The translations under genes and the position numbers were made by a program. Shown here one piece after another: positions 1 to 6,393 of a DNA stretch of 37,628 nucleotides. Each line of letters opens with the position of its first letter. Within the stretch, counting starts at the first letter, position 1. This stretch comes from a virus. The stretch spans positions 1-37,628 of the IMG/VR virus record IMGVR_UViG_3300013133_000021; one strand, written 5' to 3'. The notes beneath the pieces are model-generated. The model saw only the letters and a program-made list of their open reading frames with translations, searched no databases and was not told the origin of the DNA.

Positions 1-106
1 ACTCGCATGTATACCTATTAGTTCCTGGATATTTCTTTTCCCATTCGCAGGTACAATCAAATCCAAAATCTGGATTCCCACAGGTACATTTTTCCTTATT
101 GGTCAT
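1..106 (-). CDS. Small cysteine-rich protein, N-terminal part only
   Basis: An ATG at 106 follows a good ribosome site (GGGGATAAAA), and 35 codons are readable before the window edge, so the C-terminus is missing. The visible part contains CTCGNPDFGFDCTC, two CxC pairs that suggest metal binding. Its start overlaps the end of the upstream gene by 11 bases, as is usual in this operon. The family is not recognised. It is the distal gene of the leftward operon served by the promoter at 644-672. Confidence 0.6.
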   Translation of the reverse strand, partial: MTNKEKCTCGNPDFGFDCTCEWEKKYPGTNRYTCE

Positions 107-323
107 TTTTATCCCCTAAAAAGACCGTATCAGAATATCCCTGAATTTTTGTCGCATGTTGTTTACAGTAAAGTCCGTCGGGGCCATAACCGCGTTTACG
201 ATGGCATTGATAACCAATACAATTTCTGGCGGAGAATATTTCATAAACACAATTTATAGGATTCTCTGCTTTACCTTTCTCATTTCCCGCCCATTTACCA
301 TATCTTCGTTTTAACTCTTTCAT
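96..323 (-). CDS. Hypothetical Cys/His-rich small protein, 75 aa
   Basis: A basic 75-residue protein with a cluster NCIGYQCHRKRGYGPDGLYC followed by KQH, consistent with a small zinc-binding fold (C, C, C, H). The start is fixed by AGGGGATAAAAATG, whose AGGGGA is supplied by the last codons of the upstream gene, so the two are translationally coupled. The family is not recognised. It is the second gene of the leftward early-type operon. Confidence 0.65.
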   Translation of the reverse strand: MKELKRRYGKWAGNEKGKAENPINCVYEIFSARNCIGYQCHRKRGYGPDGLYCKQHATKIQGYSDTVFLGDKNDQ

Positions 324-325
324 TT

Positions 326-622
326 TTATCCCCTAAAAAGTAGGTGTCTTTCAAGCCCTAATTGCTTCATAATATCCGCCCAGGTGTCATCATTACATCC
401 ACACCAGGATCGACGGTTCAAATAATTTGCTTCTTGATCTTTTGGATGAGTTATATACCACCAATCGTCTGTTACTGCGTCTAATTCATACTCGGAACCA
501 GCAGCAGTAATAAATGCCCTTTTTCCACTGAGTAGCACCCCGTTTACTTGAGCTCTCTCTATTTTCGTAGCAGCAAAAAGTTCTTCATCTTCTTTTCTTT
601 GTTTTCTTGTATTTTGTTTCAT
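326..622 (-). CDS. Hypothetical protein, 98 aa
   Basis: First gene of the leftward operon, starting just downstream of a consensus promoter (644-672) and an AAAGGATAG ribosome site. The N-terminus is highly charged (KQNTRKQRKEDEE). A central part reads GKRAFITAAGSEYELDAVTD, followed by a Trp- and Cys-containing tail (DDWWYITH, WCGCNDDTW). I recognise no family. Position and size suit a small early host-takeover gene, but that is inference only. Confidence 0.7.
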   Translation of the reverse strand: MKQNTRKQRKEDEELFAATKIERAQVNGVLLSGKRAFITAAGSEYELDAVTDDWWYITHPKDQEANYLNRRSWCGCNDDTWADIMKQLGLERHLLFRG

Positions 623-643
623 TTTATCTATCCTTTCATATAT

Positions 644-672
644 ATTATAACCTCTAATTCACCAAGATCCAA
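644..672 (-). promoter_or_regulatory. Sigma70-type promoter P1, leftward
   Basis: On the minus strand a -35 TTGGAT (667-672) and a perfect -10 TATAAT (644-649) are separated by exactly 17 bases. The ribosome site of the first gene follows within about 20 bases. The core (TTGGATCTTGG, then AGGTTATAAT) is shared with promoters at 873-901 and 37519-37547. It probably serves host RNA polymerase with its housekeeping sigma factor. Confidence 0.8.
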
Positions 673-753
673 ATAAAAAATGCTAAAAATCTTAAAAATC
701 TTTGTAGCCCATAATATCTTTGTTTTTAATTCAAAAATAAGGATTCTGTTTTC
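644..753. repeat. 110-bp repeated promoter module, left copy
   Basis: Aligns without gaps to 37519-37628 with 8 mismatches by hand count, so about 93% identical. The match covers the -10, the spacer, the -35 and about 80 bases upstream of the -35, far more than a core promoter needs. The right copy is cut by the window edge, so the true repeat may be longer. Confidence 0.85.
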
Positions 754-872
754 CAGGCCCTATCATAATACTACTCTTAGTAGATCTCCTATTGTGAGAG
801 GGATTAGAACGGTTATTTGGGGTGTTTATAGCCTGTATTACATACAATTTTAACAAAAAATTGATTTTTTAT

Positions 873-901
873 TTGGATCTTGGCTAAAAATAGGTTATAA
901 T
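873..901 (+). promoter_or_regulatory. Sigma70-type promoter P2, rightward
   Basis: TTGGAT (873-878), a 17-base spacer and TATAAT (896-901). It is followed by ATATATGAAAGGATA, which also follows P1. The match to the other two copies is limited to the core and a T-rich stretch just upstream, so the long upstream module of P1 is absent here. It drives the five small rightward genes. Confidence 0.8.
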
Positions 902-926
902 ATATATGAAAGGATAACGTCGATAA

Positions 927-1292
927 ATGACATATAAAGAATATTCAAAGTTGATTTCTGAGCATAACGGACTAATCAGTCGTAAACGTTCTTTAGAAAT
1001 GACTATTAAAATGAACGAAGTTTGGTTGGTTAGTTGTACTTCTATTCGAGGTAAGAAACGTTTGGCTAAAATTGAGGCAGCTAAAAAAGAACCGAGTTCA
1101 TTAGTTATTCCTCCAAAGCCTAAACAACCTATCGGGTATGAAGTGCTAGATAGAGAAGGTACTTTTGTAGGGTTTTTTGCAACAGATGATATAGAAGCTG
1201 TTAAGCAGTATCTGATAGAAAAGTATGGGCATGATAATTTTAAGTATGTTTCAAAACCAAGATTTCGAGATTTACTTTTAGGAGAATTGTAA
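927..1292 (+). CDS. Hypothetical protein, 121 aa
   Basis: First gene of the rightward operon, 25 bases after the P2 -10 box, with AAAGGA upstream. The N-terminal half is basic and helical (RKRSLEMTIKMNEV). The C-terminal half, from about residue 70, reads like a small mixed fold ending VKQYLIEKYGHDNFKYV. No family recognised. The stop is followed one base later by the next start. Confidence 0.75.
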   Translation: MTYKEYSKLISEHNGLISRKRSLEMTIKMNEVWLVSCTSIRGKKRLAKIEAAKKEPSSLVIPPKPKQPIGYEVLDREGTFVGFFATDDIEAVKQYLIEKYGHDNFKYVSKPRFRDLLLGEL

Positions 1293-1293
1293 A

Positions 1294-1488
1294 ATGTTTG
1301 AAAAACTTCTTAATCTAATTTCACTAACGTACTGGTCGCATGCCAATCACTGTGGAGGAGAATTTGATGAGACAGGATGTCGGGGGCACGATGGGATTGG
1401 TTGTAGGCACTATGATTTTTGCCGGCAGTATAATATTGCAGAAGAAGAGATAAAAAAGTTTCAGCAGCAGATAAATGAGAATCTGTAG
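1294..1488 (+). CDS. Cysteine-rich small protein, 64 aa
   Basis: Starts at ATG 1294 with TTAGGAGAATTGTAAA as ribosome site, coupled to the upstream stop. The centre has C and H residues in HCGGEFDETGCRGHDG and CRHYDFCRQY, a pattern that could bind one or two zinc ions. The tail is charged and helical (EEEIKKFQQQ). The family is not recognised. Confidence 0.65.
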   Translation: MFEKLLNLISLTYWSHANHCGGEFDETGCRGHDGIGCRHYDFCRQYNIAEEEIKKFQQQINENL

Positions 1489-1502
1489 AATAGGGGTTAA
1501 AT

Positions 1503-1766
1503 ATGCTTCTTGTAGAAATAAGAGTCAATTACAAAGTCGTTCGAAGCATTGGTATACAAAATATGGGAAGTGCTTCTCAGATATCTGCTGGAGTATGCTC
1601 CTATGATGTATATGACATAACTAACTTAACTAATGTTCGTCAGAAAGAGTATTTGGGAAATATTCAACACAAACGAAGTGATGGTGCTGAAAGTTTAGCT
1701 CAAAAAGCTTTAAATGTTGTAGTAGAACATGATAAAAACAAAGAAAGTGGAGGTAAAAATGTCTAA
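1503..1766 (+). CDS. Hypothetical protein, 87 aa
   Basis: Begins with ATG at 1503 after AGGGGTTAAAT. Predicted beta-rich in the first half (LLVEIRVNYKVVRSIGI) and charged at the end. No known motif is visible. Its last eight bases overlap the next gene, whose ribosome site (GGAGG) lies inside its 3' end, so the two are translationally coupled. Confidence 0.65.
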   Translation: MLLVEIRVNYKVVRSIGIQNMGSASQISAGVCSYDVYDITNLTNVRQKEYLGNIQHKRSDGAESLAQKALNVVVEHDKNKESGGKNV

Positions 1767-2049
1767 CTATGAAGTAAAAGAAAATTTACAATGTCTTCAT
1801 CGACCTGCTTGGGATTCGATAAGACTAGGTCTTCCAGAAACAGTTGGTCGCAACTCTAATTTAGAAGGAAAGATAGTACTTCTTCGAACGAGAGATGCTA
1901 TTTATTCCCAGGCTCTTGTAATAAAAGATTTTGGGGAGAATATAGTAGTTCGTTTTGTTTCCAAAACTCATTCAAAGGAGGGAATTACTAGAGAAACTAA
2001 TTCAATTCAAAAACGAGATATTAAAGATATTCGGGTGTATCAAGATTAG
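1759..2049 (+). CDS. Hypothetical protein, 96 aa
   Basis: Start chosen at ATG 1759 because GTGGAGGTAAAA lies directly upstream. A longer reading from 1729 has no ribosome site. The middle (GKIVLLRTRDAIYSQALVIK) looks like a small beta-barrel of SH3-like type, but I cannot assign a family. Fourth gene of the P2 operon. Confidence 0.65.
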   Translation: MSNYEVKENLQCLHRPAWDSIRLGLPETVGRNSNLEGKIVLLRTRDAIYSQALVIKDFGENIVVRFVSKTHSKEGITRETNSIQKRDIKDIRVYQD

Positions 2050-2061
2050 GGGGGTATAAAA

Positions 2062-2151
2062 ATGAATATTGTAGATTGGTTTGATATAGAAAATATAGAA
2101 CATCTTAAAGCTTTTTATGGCATTGAGTTGGCTATCCCCGGCCCCGGATAG
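2062..2151 (+). CDS. Very short ORF, 29 aa, possibly truncated gene
   Basis: ATG at 2062 has a strong ribosome site (AGGGGGGTATAAAA). The peptide starts NIVDWFDIENIEHLKAFYG and then runs into the terminator hairpin, where a TAG in the 3' arm ends it. The last ten residues are therefore translated terminator. This looks like the 5' end of a longer gene cut off at a recombination junction, although a real 29-residue peptide is possible. Confidence 0.4.
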   Translation: MNIVDWFDIENIEHLKAFYGIELAIPGPG

Positions 2152-2378
2152 CCAGATTTTTCTCGTTTTACTTTGAGATAGTACGTATAAGTCCCCGCCG
2201 CAGGTTCATCTGTAAAATTAAAAGCAAACATTCTATTTCGATATTCAGAGGTCATAATACCAGCCGAAAGATAAATTTGAGTAACGCCCCGATAAACACT
2301 AAAATCCCAAAGATTCCAATCGTAAGCCGGAGGTGGTTCAGTGGCTGTCCCCCGAAGCACAAAAGAAGCCTGAATCAA
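2115..2378 (-). CDS. Fragment resembling the C-terminal domain of a virion/tail protein
   Basis: 87 residues from a TTG start at 2378 with GGGGAAAAAATA upstream. The pattern AFNFTDEPAAGTYTYYLKVK is like the beta-sandwich ends of phage tail or receptor-binding proteins, which is inference from pattern. The last 13 residues are translated from the terminator hairpin, so the natural end was probably lost. The base composition is visibly richer in G+C than the neighbours. It is the most distal gene of the long leftward run and may be a stranded fragment rather than a working gene. Confidence 0.45.
   Translation of the reverse strand: MIQASFVLRGTATEPPPAYDWNLWDFSVYRGVTQIYLSAGIMTSEYRNRMFAFNFTDEPAAGTYTYYLKVKREKSGYPGPGIANSMP
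2129..2161 (+). terminator. Rho-independent terminator of the rightward operon
   Basis: A perfect 9-bp stem (TGGCTATCC / GGATAGCCA) around an 8-base loop CCGGCCCC, followed by GATTTTT. It ends transcription of the P2 operon before the convergent minus-strand genes. The minus-strand ORF at 2115-2378 reads through the same hairpin. Confidence 0.85.
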
Positions 2379-2637
2379 TATTTTTTCCCCGTAAACAGAA
2401 TACCAAACTTTCCTCTAAAGAAGGCTTTAATACTTCATATACCATCAGAGCAATAAAGCAGCGCTCTCTACTAAAAGGTATTGAACTTAAAGAAATTATT
2501 TGATCTTTTGTGATAAAAATCTTTTTTGTGGTCTCTTTGGGAGTGTGGAGATCCCCCATTCCCCACATTATTCTTGTAAGTTTTTCGGTTTTTTCAAAAA
2601 AGGAAGTAGTAGAATCCAATTTTTCTTGACTATTCAT
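2338..2637 (-). CDS. Hypothetical protein, 99 aa
   Basis: Starts at ATG 2637 after GAAGGGGAAGAA and overlaps the stop of the upstream gene by four bases (ATGA), the sign of coupled translation. Contains KIFITKDQIISLSSIPFSRERC followed by a hydrophobic helix. No family recognised. The C-terminal 13 codons overlap the downstream TTG-started fragment in another frame. Confidence 0.55.
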   Translation of the reverse strand: MNSQEKLDSTTSFFEKTEKLTRIMWGMGDLHTPKETTKKIFITKDQIISLSSIPFSRERCFIALMVYEVLKPSLEESLVFCLRGKNIDSGFFCASGDSH

Positions 2638-3065
2638 TTCTTCCCCTTCGAAAGTTCTTCTACTATTTTCTTTAATCTCTCTAAAGACGAAAGAGGAATA
2701 ACTAGATCGTCTTTTATATTCAACCGAATAATAGGAATATTTTTTTCTTCTGCACGCTCTATCTCGTTCTTTATTCCTCCACCTTCCCAGCCATTTTTGT
2801 TATGAACAATTAAAAGATCCTGCATTTCTACTATCTTACAATCTACTTCCAAAATTTCGGGTATGATAAGATATTTCATATTGTAAGCAAGACAAATCCA
2901 AGGTTCATATTCAGCCGGAACCCAGATATCCAATTTAGGAATATGACGACGAAGTGTGTTTGCTATAACTATTGCTTCCTTACAATTCTTTTCTGTAATC
3001 TCCCGGGGAGCAGAATCTCCTGTGGATCCTCTTATTGCATGTGACAAATATGCTGTTACTTTCAT
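2634..3065 (-). CDS. Nucleoside 2-deoxyribosyltransferase-like protein, 143 aa
   Basis: Begins KVTAYLSHAIRG at ATG 3065, which overlaps the upstream TGA (ATGA). The fold pattern fits the nucleoside deoxyribosyltransferase / DUF4406-like group: an N-terminal YLSHAIRG strand-loop, a middle VPAEYEP segment, then IPEILEVDCKIVEMQDLLIV, and later GGGIKNEIERAEEKNIPII, where the Glu is in the place of the family nucleophile or base-contact region. Such enzymes exchange or cleave bases of deoxynucleosides or nucleotides. The neighbours are dNTP-cleaving enzymes, which supports a nucleotide-pool role. The exact substrate cannot be read from sequence. Confidence 0.6.
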   Translation of the reverse strand: MKVTAYLSHAIRGSTGDSAPREITEKNCKEAIVIANTLRRHIPKLDIWVPAEYEPWICLAYNMKYLIIPEILEVDCKIVEMQDLLIVHNKNGWEGGGIKNEIERAEEKNIPIIRLNIKDDLVIPLSSLERLKKIVEELSKGKK

Positions 3066-3490
3066 TCTTTGTCCTTTTCTAGAAATGGGTTTGCACAATT
3101 TGGATATTTTCTTATAACTGCGGCTGCTTGCTCATTTAGTCCTGTTATATTCAATCCATCTGGATATTTAAGTGGTCTATCGTCTTCACAATTGTTCATC
3201 AATTGTGAATCCCTAAGAATAAAAAGACAAGCCATTGCTTTAATAAGATGGCAAACACCACTATCAGGATCAATATCTTCTCCCTCCTTAAATGCTTTTA
3301 TATGTCGATCTAAAGCATCAAAATAAACGGAAATTCTACAACCGTCCTTCCGCCAATTCCAAGCTCCATATTTTCTGGCACCTTCCATCATAGCTAATCC
3401 TACTTCGAAAAGAGGGCCGGAAGGGATAAACCACAATGAGGCTTTTTCTATACCAACAGCATCTTTTGGATTAGTGGGTTTGCTTTTCAT
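3062..3490 (-). CDS. dATP/dGTP diphosphohydrolase-like protein (DUF5664 family)
   Basis: Strong family pattern: NPKDAVGIEKASLWFIP at the N-terminus, then MMEGARKYGAWNWRKDGC, then YFDALDRHIKAFKEGEDIDPDSG and HLIKAMACLFILRD. The acidic and His residues in the last two blocks are the expected metal-binding helices of MazG-like all-alpha pyrophosphohydrolases. Relatives act on dGTP or dATP in phages with altered DNA. Here it lies beside a MazG-like enzyme and a radical-SAM protein, so it may lower canonical purine dNTPs, which is inference. Start ATG at 3490. Confidence 0.8.
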   Translation of the reverse strand: MKSKPTNPKDAVGIEKASLWFIPSGPLFEVGLAMMEGARKYGAWNWRKDGCRISVYFDALDRHIKAFKEGEDIDPDSGVCHLIKAMACLFILRDSQLMNNCEDDRPLKYPDGLNITGLNEQAAAVIRKYPNCANPFLEKDKE

Positions 3491-3515
3491 TTTTTAAGTT
3501 TTCCCCCTGTTTCTG

Positions 3516-4379
3516 TTACTTCTTCTTAGGCTTTAAAATAATTTTACTCATCAAACAAGTATTGTTTTGTTGGCAATATCTAGAATCAAATTTATAATCT
3601 TTTTGATATTTTAAATTAATAACATCATAAGGGCATTGGATAATTTTTCCACCAATAAAATAATTTGCAAACTTGCACTTATTGTGTGGAAGAGATTGTG
3701 TACTTTCAAACACACCCCTTTTAGAAATATGAATTTCCATATCCCCTTCATATTCATTTAAAAATTGATGAACCAACTTCTTATACTCTAAAACAGGCAT
3801 TGTAAGATTAGTATCATCAAAAAATTCCTGATTTGGGTTGTCTAATTCCCGAATGGAGGAAATGAAAAATACTTTGCATCTATATACTGCTTCACAAATA
3901 TTTGCTACACTCAAAAGAGTTTCTAACTTTGTTTCCTTACCAACCATAAAATTTGCATCAAAAGAATGTTTAACTTTTGAATGGTCTGGAAGACTTAAAA
4001 CACCTTTTAAGCCTTTAAACCCATAAATAGAAACTCTTAATTTTGCTCCGTGTAAATCCATTTTTGTTTTTAAACCCAATCCATTTGTATATATTGTTGT
4101 TTTTAAAGCAAGAAATGAATTTAAAGCAAGCATTCTCTGCAATTTTGGATGAAGAAAAGGTTCTCCTCCAAGAATATTTATTTGCTTTACTCCTTTATAT
4201 ATAGCCTGAGAAAGTGCAGAAACATATTCCTCAAAAGACATAAAACCTTCTTCCCCTTCTGAAACGTTTCTTACAAAACAGCCTGGACATCTAAGATTAC
4301 AAGCTTTTGTAATAAATACTTGCAGGGTATTTCTTTTGGAAAGAGGCAATTCTTTATATTTATCCCATGGAAATTTCAT
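3516..4379 (-). CDS. Radical SAM enzyme with C-terminal cysteine (twitch/SPASM-like) region
   Basis: 287 residues. The N-terminal TKACNLRCPGC holds the CxxxCxxC site for the [4Fe-4S] cluster (C27, C31, C34), and INILGGEPFLHP (GGEP at 71-74) binds SAM. Four more cysteines near the C-terminus (235, 249, 269, 275), including HNKCKF and IIQCPYDV, suggest an auxiliary cluster domain. QueE, the radical-SAM step of 7-deazaguanine synthesis, is usually shorter and lacks such a tail, so this may be a QueE replacement, a base-modifying enzyme or something unrelated. Overlaps the MazG-like gene by 20 bases. Confidence 0.8.
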   Translation of the reverse strand: MKFPWDKYKELPLSKRNTLQVFITKACNLRCPGCFVRNVSEGEEGFMSFEEYVSALSQAIYKGVKQINILGGEPFLHPKLQRMLALNSFLALKTTIYTNGLGLKTKMDLHGAKLRVSIYGFKGLKGVLSLPDHSKVKHSFDANFMVGKETKLETLLSVANICEAVYRCKVFFISSIRELDNPNQEFFDDTNLTMPVLEYKKLVHQFLNEYEGDMEIHISKRGVFESTQSLPHNKCKFANYFIGGKIIQCPYDVINLKYQKDYKFDSRYCQQNNTCLMSKIILKPKKK

Positions 4380-4785
4380 CGTCTTTTCCTGTTACTTTAT
4401 CTACTTCTTTTTGTTCTTTATCTTTGTTCTTATTTAAGGCAGTTTCATTTGTAAAACCATCTGGATGTCTAGCCCTAAGTTTTGTCATATTTAGTCGAAT
4501 TAAATCTTCTAAATTTATTTCAAAAACATTCATAGCATCAGTTAAATACCAAAGAATGTCTCCTAATTCATCTAGAAAGTTAATCTTTGGAATTTTAGCT
4601 TCAAAAAACTTTATTTTTTTCATTAGTCCAGCAAGTTCGCCAGATTCTGAACATAAGCCGGTAATGGCATGATCCAATCGTGTTCTAATATCTTTATCTT
4701 TTGTACCCTCTAGATTGTACACAAAATCGCGGTATTTCTGAAAGTTTGGATCCTGTTCTTTAGGTAGATTGTAGATTTGTTCCAT
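4360..4785 (-). CDS. MazG-like nucleotide pyrophosphohydrolase, 141 aa
   Basis: Family motif GLCSESGELAGLMKKI followed by FLDELGDILWYLTDAM gives the paired acidic helices that hold magnesium in MazG-type enzymes. LNMTKLRARHPDGF is the usual C-terminal hallmark. The last 30 residues are a charged, probably disordered tail. The reaction is dNTP (or NTP) to NMP plus pyrophosphate. It is the second such enzyme in this short cluster. Start ATG at 4785, directly after the upstream stop. Confidence 0.85.
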   Translation of the reverse strand: MEQIYNLPKEQDPNFQKYRDFVYNLEGTKDKDIRTRLDHAITGLCSESGELAGLMKKIKFFEAKIPKINFLDELGDILWYLTDAMNVFEINLEDLIRLNMTKLRARHPDGFTNETALNKNKDKEQKEVDKVTGKDDEISMG

Positions 4786-4917
4786 TTATTTTTTCCTTTC
4801 TTCTTGCTCTATATATTCTCGAAAAGGACATACCAGACAAATTTTTGCATTTTTCTTCCTTTGTATTCTACAGTTTTTATAGAACCAAGATTTAAAGTCT
4901 ATCTTAATTTTTTTCAT
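4786..4917 (-). CDS. Small cysteine-containing basic protein, 43 aa
   Basis: Start chosen at ATG 4917 with ACAAGGAAAAAA upstream. It begins KKIKIDFKSWFYKNC and holds three cysteines (NC..., ICLVCPF), a likely metal site. A longer frame reaches 5019 but would cover a better-supported gene (4904-5047) in another frame. No family recognised. Overlaps that gene by 14 bases. Confidence 0.55.
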   Translation of the reverse strand: MKKIKIDFKSWFYKNCRIQRKKNAKICLVCPFREYIEQEERKK

Positions 4918-5047
4918 TTTTTTCCTTGTCAGTTCTGGCAGTAGGTTCTTTTTTGTTTTGAAGCAACTCTCTAATATATTCTTCTTCTGCTTTCCGTAAC
5001 TGTTCGTTTTTCCATGCAAGTGTTCTTAGTACTTTTTTCTGTCCCAT
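4904..5047 (-). CDS. Small charged helical protein, 47 aa
   Basis: Found by reading the frame directly: ATG at 5047, stop TAA at 4904-4906. The sequence LAWKNEQLRKAEEEYIRELL is one long amphipathic helix with a charged tail. It fills the space between the DUF6166-like gene and the next small gene with no gap, the normal packing here. Family unknown. Confidence 0.5.
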   Translation of the reverse strand: MGQKKVLRTLAWKNEQLRKAEEEYIRELLQNKKEPTARTDKEKNEKN

Positions 5048-5059
5048 TTTTGAACTACC

Positions 5060-5378
5060 TTAAAACGGTATTTCTGAATCTCGATATATGTTTTTCTTTA
5101 TCCATGATTCTATATCCAGTTCAATATCAAAATCACTTTGTGGCAAAGCAGCTATACAAGACCACTTAAAATGCTGATATAAAGAACGAGCAGCATCTTC
5201 ATTAGTTACTTCTAAAAGAATAGCAAGTGCAAGTTGTGCTGGTCCAGAACCGGCATATTCCCAATTAAATCCATCAGGACTATGATTTATAATTTTCTGA
5301 CTTTTTATGTGGAGTGATTTCGTGATCGTCGAGCCAAACTCGTCGGGTTCTCCAGTCGCCTTTAATTTTGTTTATCAT
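5060..5378 (-). pseudogene. DUF6166-family gene interrupted by a +1 frameshift
   Basis: From ATG 5378 the frame reads TRRVWLDDHEITPHKK and then stops within about 30 codons. In the frame one base further on, the family signature continues as INHSPDGFNWEYAGSGPAQ and then LALAILLEVTNEDAARSLYQ to a stop at 5060-5062. The segment is 106 codons plus one base long. The join falls at a run of five A (T in the plus strand, 5302-5306), and dropping one A gives an uninterrupted protein of 105 residues. Options are a sequencing or assembly indel, a recent mutation or programmed +1 shifting. Function of DUF6166 is unknown. Confidence 0.75.
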
Positions 5379-5397
5379 TCTTTACTTCCTCACAATT

Positions 5398-6303
5398 TTA
5401 ATAATTAGAAGTTATTGTTAGATGAAAATTTCTTGGACAGTCTTTTCGTTTAGTCCATAAATACGTATCTATCTGCTCACAAGTACATTCTGCTTTTTCT
5501 GCTAACATCGAACAAACAACTATAGAAGCTGCTCTGATTTCTATCTCTTCTAAACTACCTTCCTGAATAAGAATGCTGTTCTGAATTTTCTGTTTTAATT
5601 CTGGACAATATTCAATACATCCAAAGTATTCTAACATCTTTGGTATTTGATAATCTGCCGGAATAGGTAATTTACCAATTTCCTTCTTAAAAAGCCCAGC
5701 CCCTCTATACCCTTGATATATCCATAGTATGGCTCTCTTTAAGAAAAGATCTTCTGCAAATCCAGGAATATTAGTAAGAAGAACTTCTAACCAATCTCCA
5801 ATCGAGCGAAGTTGTGTATCCATACCATCATTAGTCATTAGATAATATGTAAAAAATTCTGACTCTATAATTTGTTCCAAATGTTTTATTCTCTTGTCTA
5901 AAAGAGGAAATTGATTAAAAATTAAACTGTTTCTAAAGTTAATTATAATCTCCTTTGTTCTTTGTTGTGTGGAAAAAATCCTTTTTTCTTCCAACTCTTT
6001 TATATGCAAAAAAGAGTTGTTTAAGCATTCATACATTTTAATAGAACTAGAATCGTTTGGCCTTAAATCTGATCTTCCATACCAATAACAATAGTTTACA
6101 GAATTTGCTATGAGTTCATACAAAAGTATCTCCTGATTACTTTTAATAAATGGGGGGACCGGCCAAGTACTCTCTCGAGTAGTTTTAAGATAATTGCTTA
6201 CTCGTCTACCCAGTGTATCTACAATTTCTTTATTTATTCTAACATATTTTAAATCAGAACAAACCTGACTGGCTAAGTTCCAAACATTTTCTATCAGATT
6301 CAT
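5398..6303 (-). CDS. Queuosine-salvage protein homologue (QNG1 / DUF2419), 301 aa
   Basis: Start ATG 6303 has a strong GGAGGTTATAAA site. Residue blocks match the queuosine 5'-monophosphate N-glycosidase family (human QNG1): ANSVNYCYWYGRSDLRP near 67-82, FLKRAILW near 187-194, PADYQIPKMLEYFG near 215-228, EEIEIRAASI near 252-261, IDTYLW at 278-283 and a C-terminal FHLTITSNY. Family members release the 7-deazaguanine base queuine from its nucleotide and have a helix-hairpin-helix-like glycosylase fold. In a phage with DpdA and QueC/QueD, it could supply or remove deazaguanine bases. The phage substrate is not known. Confidence 0.85.
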   Translation of the reverse strand: MNLIENVWNLASQVCSDLKYVRINKEIVDTLGRRVSNYLKTTRESTWPVPPFIKSNQEILLYELIANSVNYCYWYGRSDLRPNDSSSIKMYECLNNSFLHIKELEEKRIFSTQQRTKEIIINFRNSLIFNQFPLLDKRIKHLEQIIESEFFTYYLMTNDGMDTQLRSIGDWLEVLLTNIPGFAEDLFLKRAILWIYQGYRGAGLFKKEIGKLPIPADYQIPKMLEYFGCIEYCPELKQKIQNSILIQEGSLEEIEIRAASIVVCSMLAEKAECTCEQIDTYLWTKRKDCPRNFHLTITSNY

Positions 6304-6393
6304 TTTATAACCTCCAAAAATAAACAATTTTATTATCTATAAATACTTTATGTTTAGATTTTTTACAATGTTCTTCGGCTTCATGTATTCCAT

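Larger units (their letters stand above)
623..926. other. Divergent control region without genes
   Basis: 304 bases between the leftward and rightward small-gene operons. It holds one promoter at each edge (644-672 minus, 873-901 plus) and most of a 110-bp module repeated at the right end of the window (644-753). A short perfect hairpin CTACT-CTT-AGTAG lies near 770-783. I see no credible ORF inside. The symmetric placing of near-identical promoters makes this an early-gene switch region. Confidence 0.75.

Noticed and set aside
3516-4379. Direct assignment of the radical SAM protein as QueE
   Set aside because: The length and four C-terminal cysteines fit twitch/SPASM-type enzymes better. 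QueE is kept only as one possible role.
4786-5019. 77-codon version of the small cysteine-containing gene
   Set aside because: Its first 34 codons overlap a better-packed 47-aa gene in another frame. The internal ATG at 4917 has the only good ribosome site.
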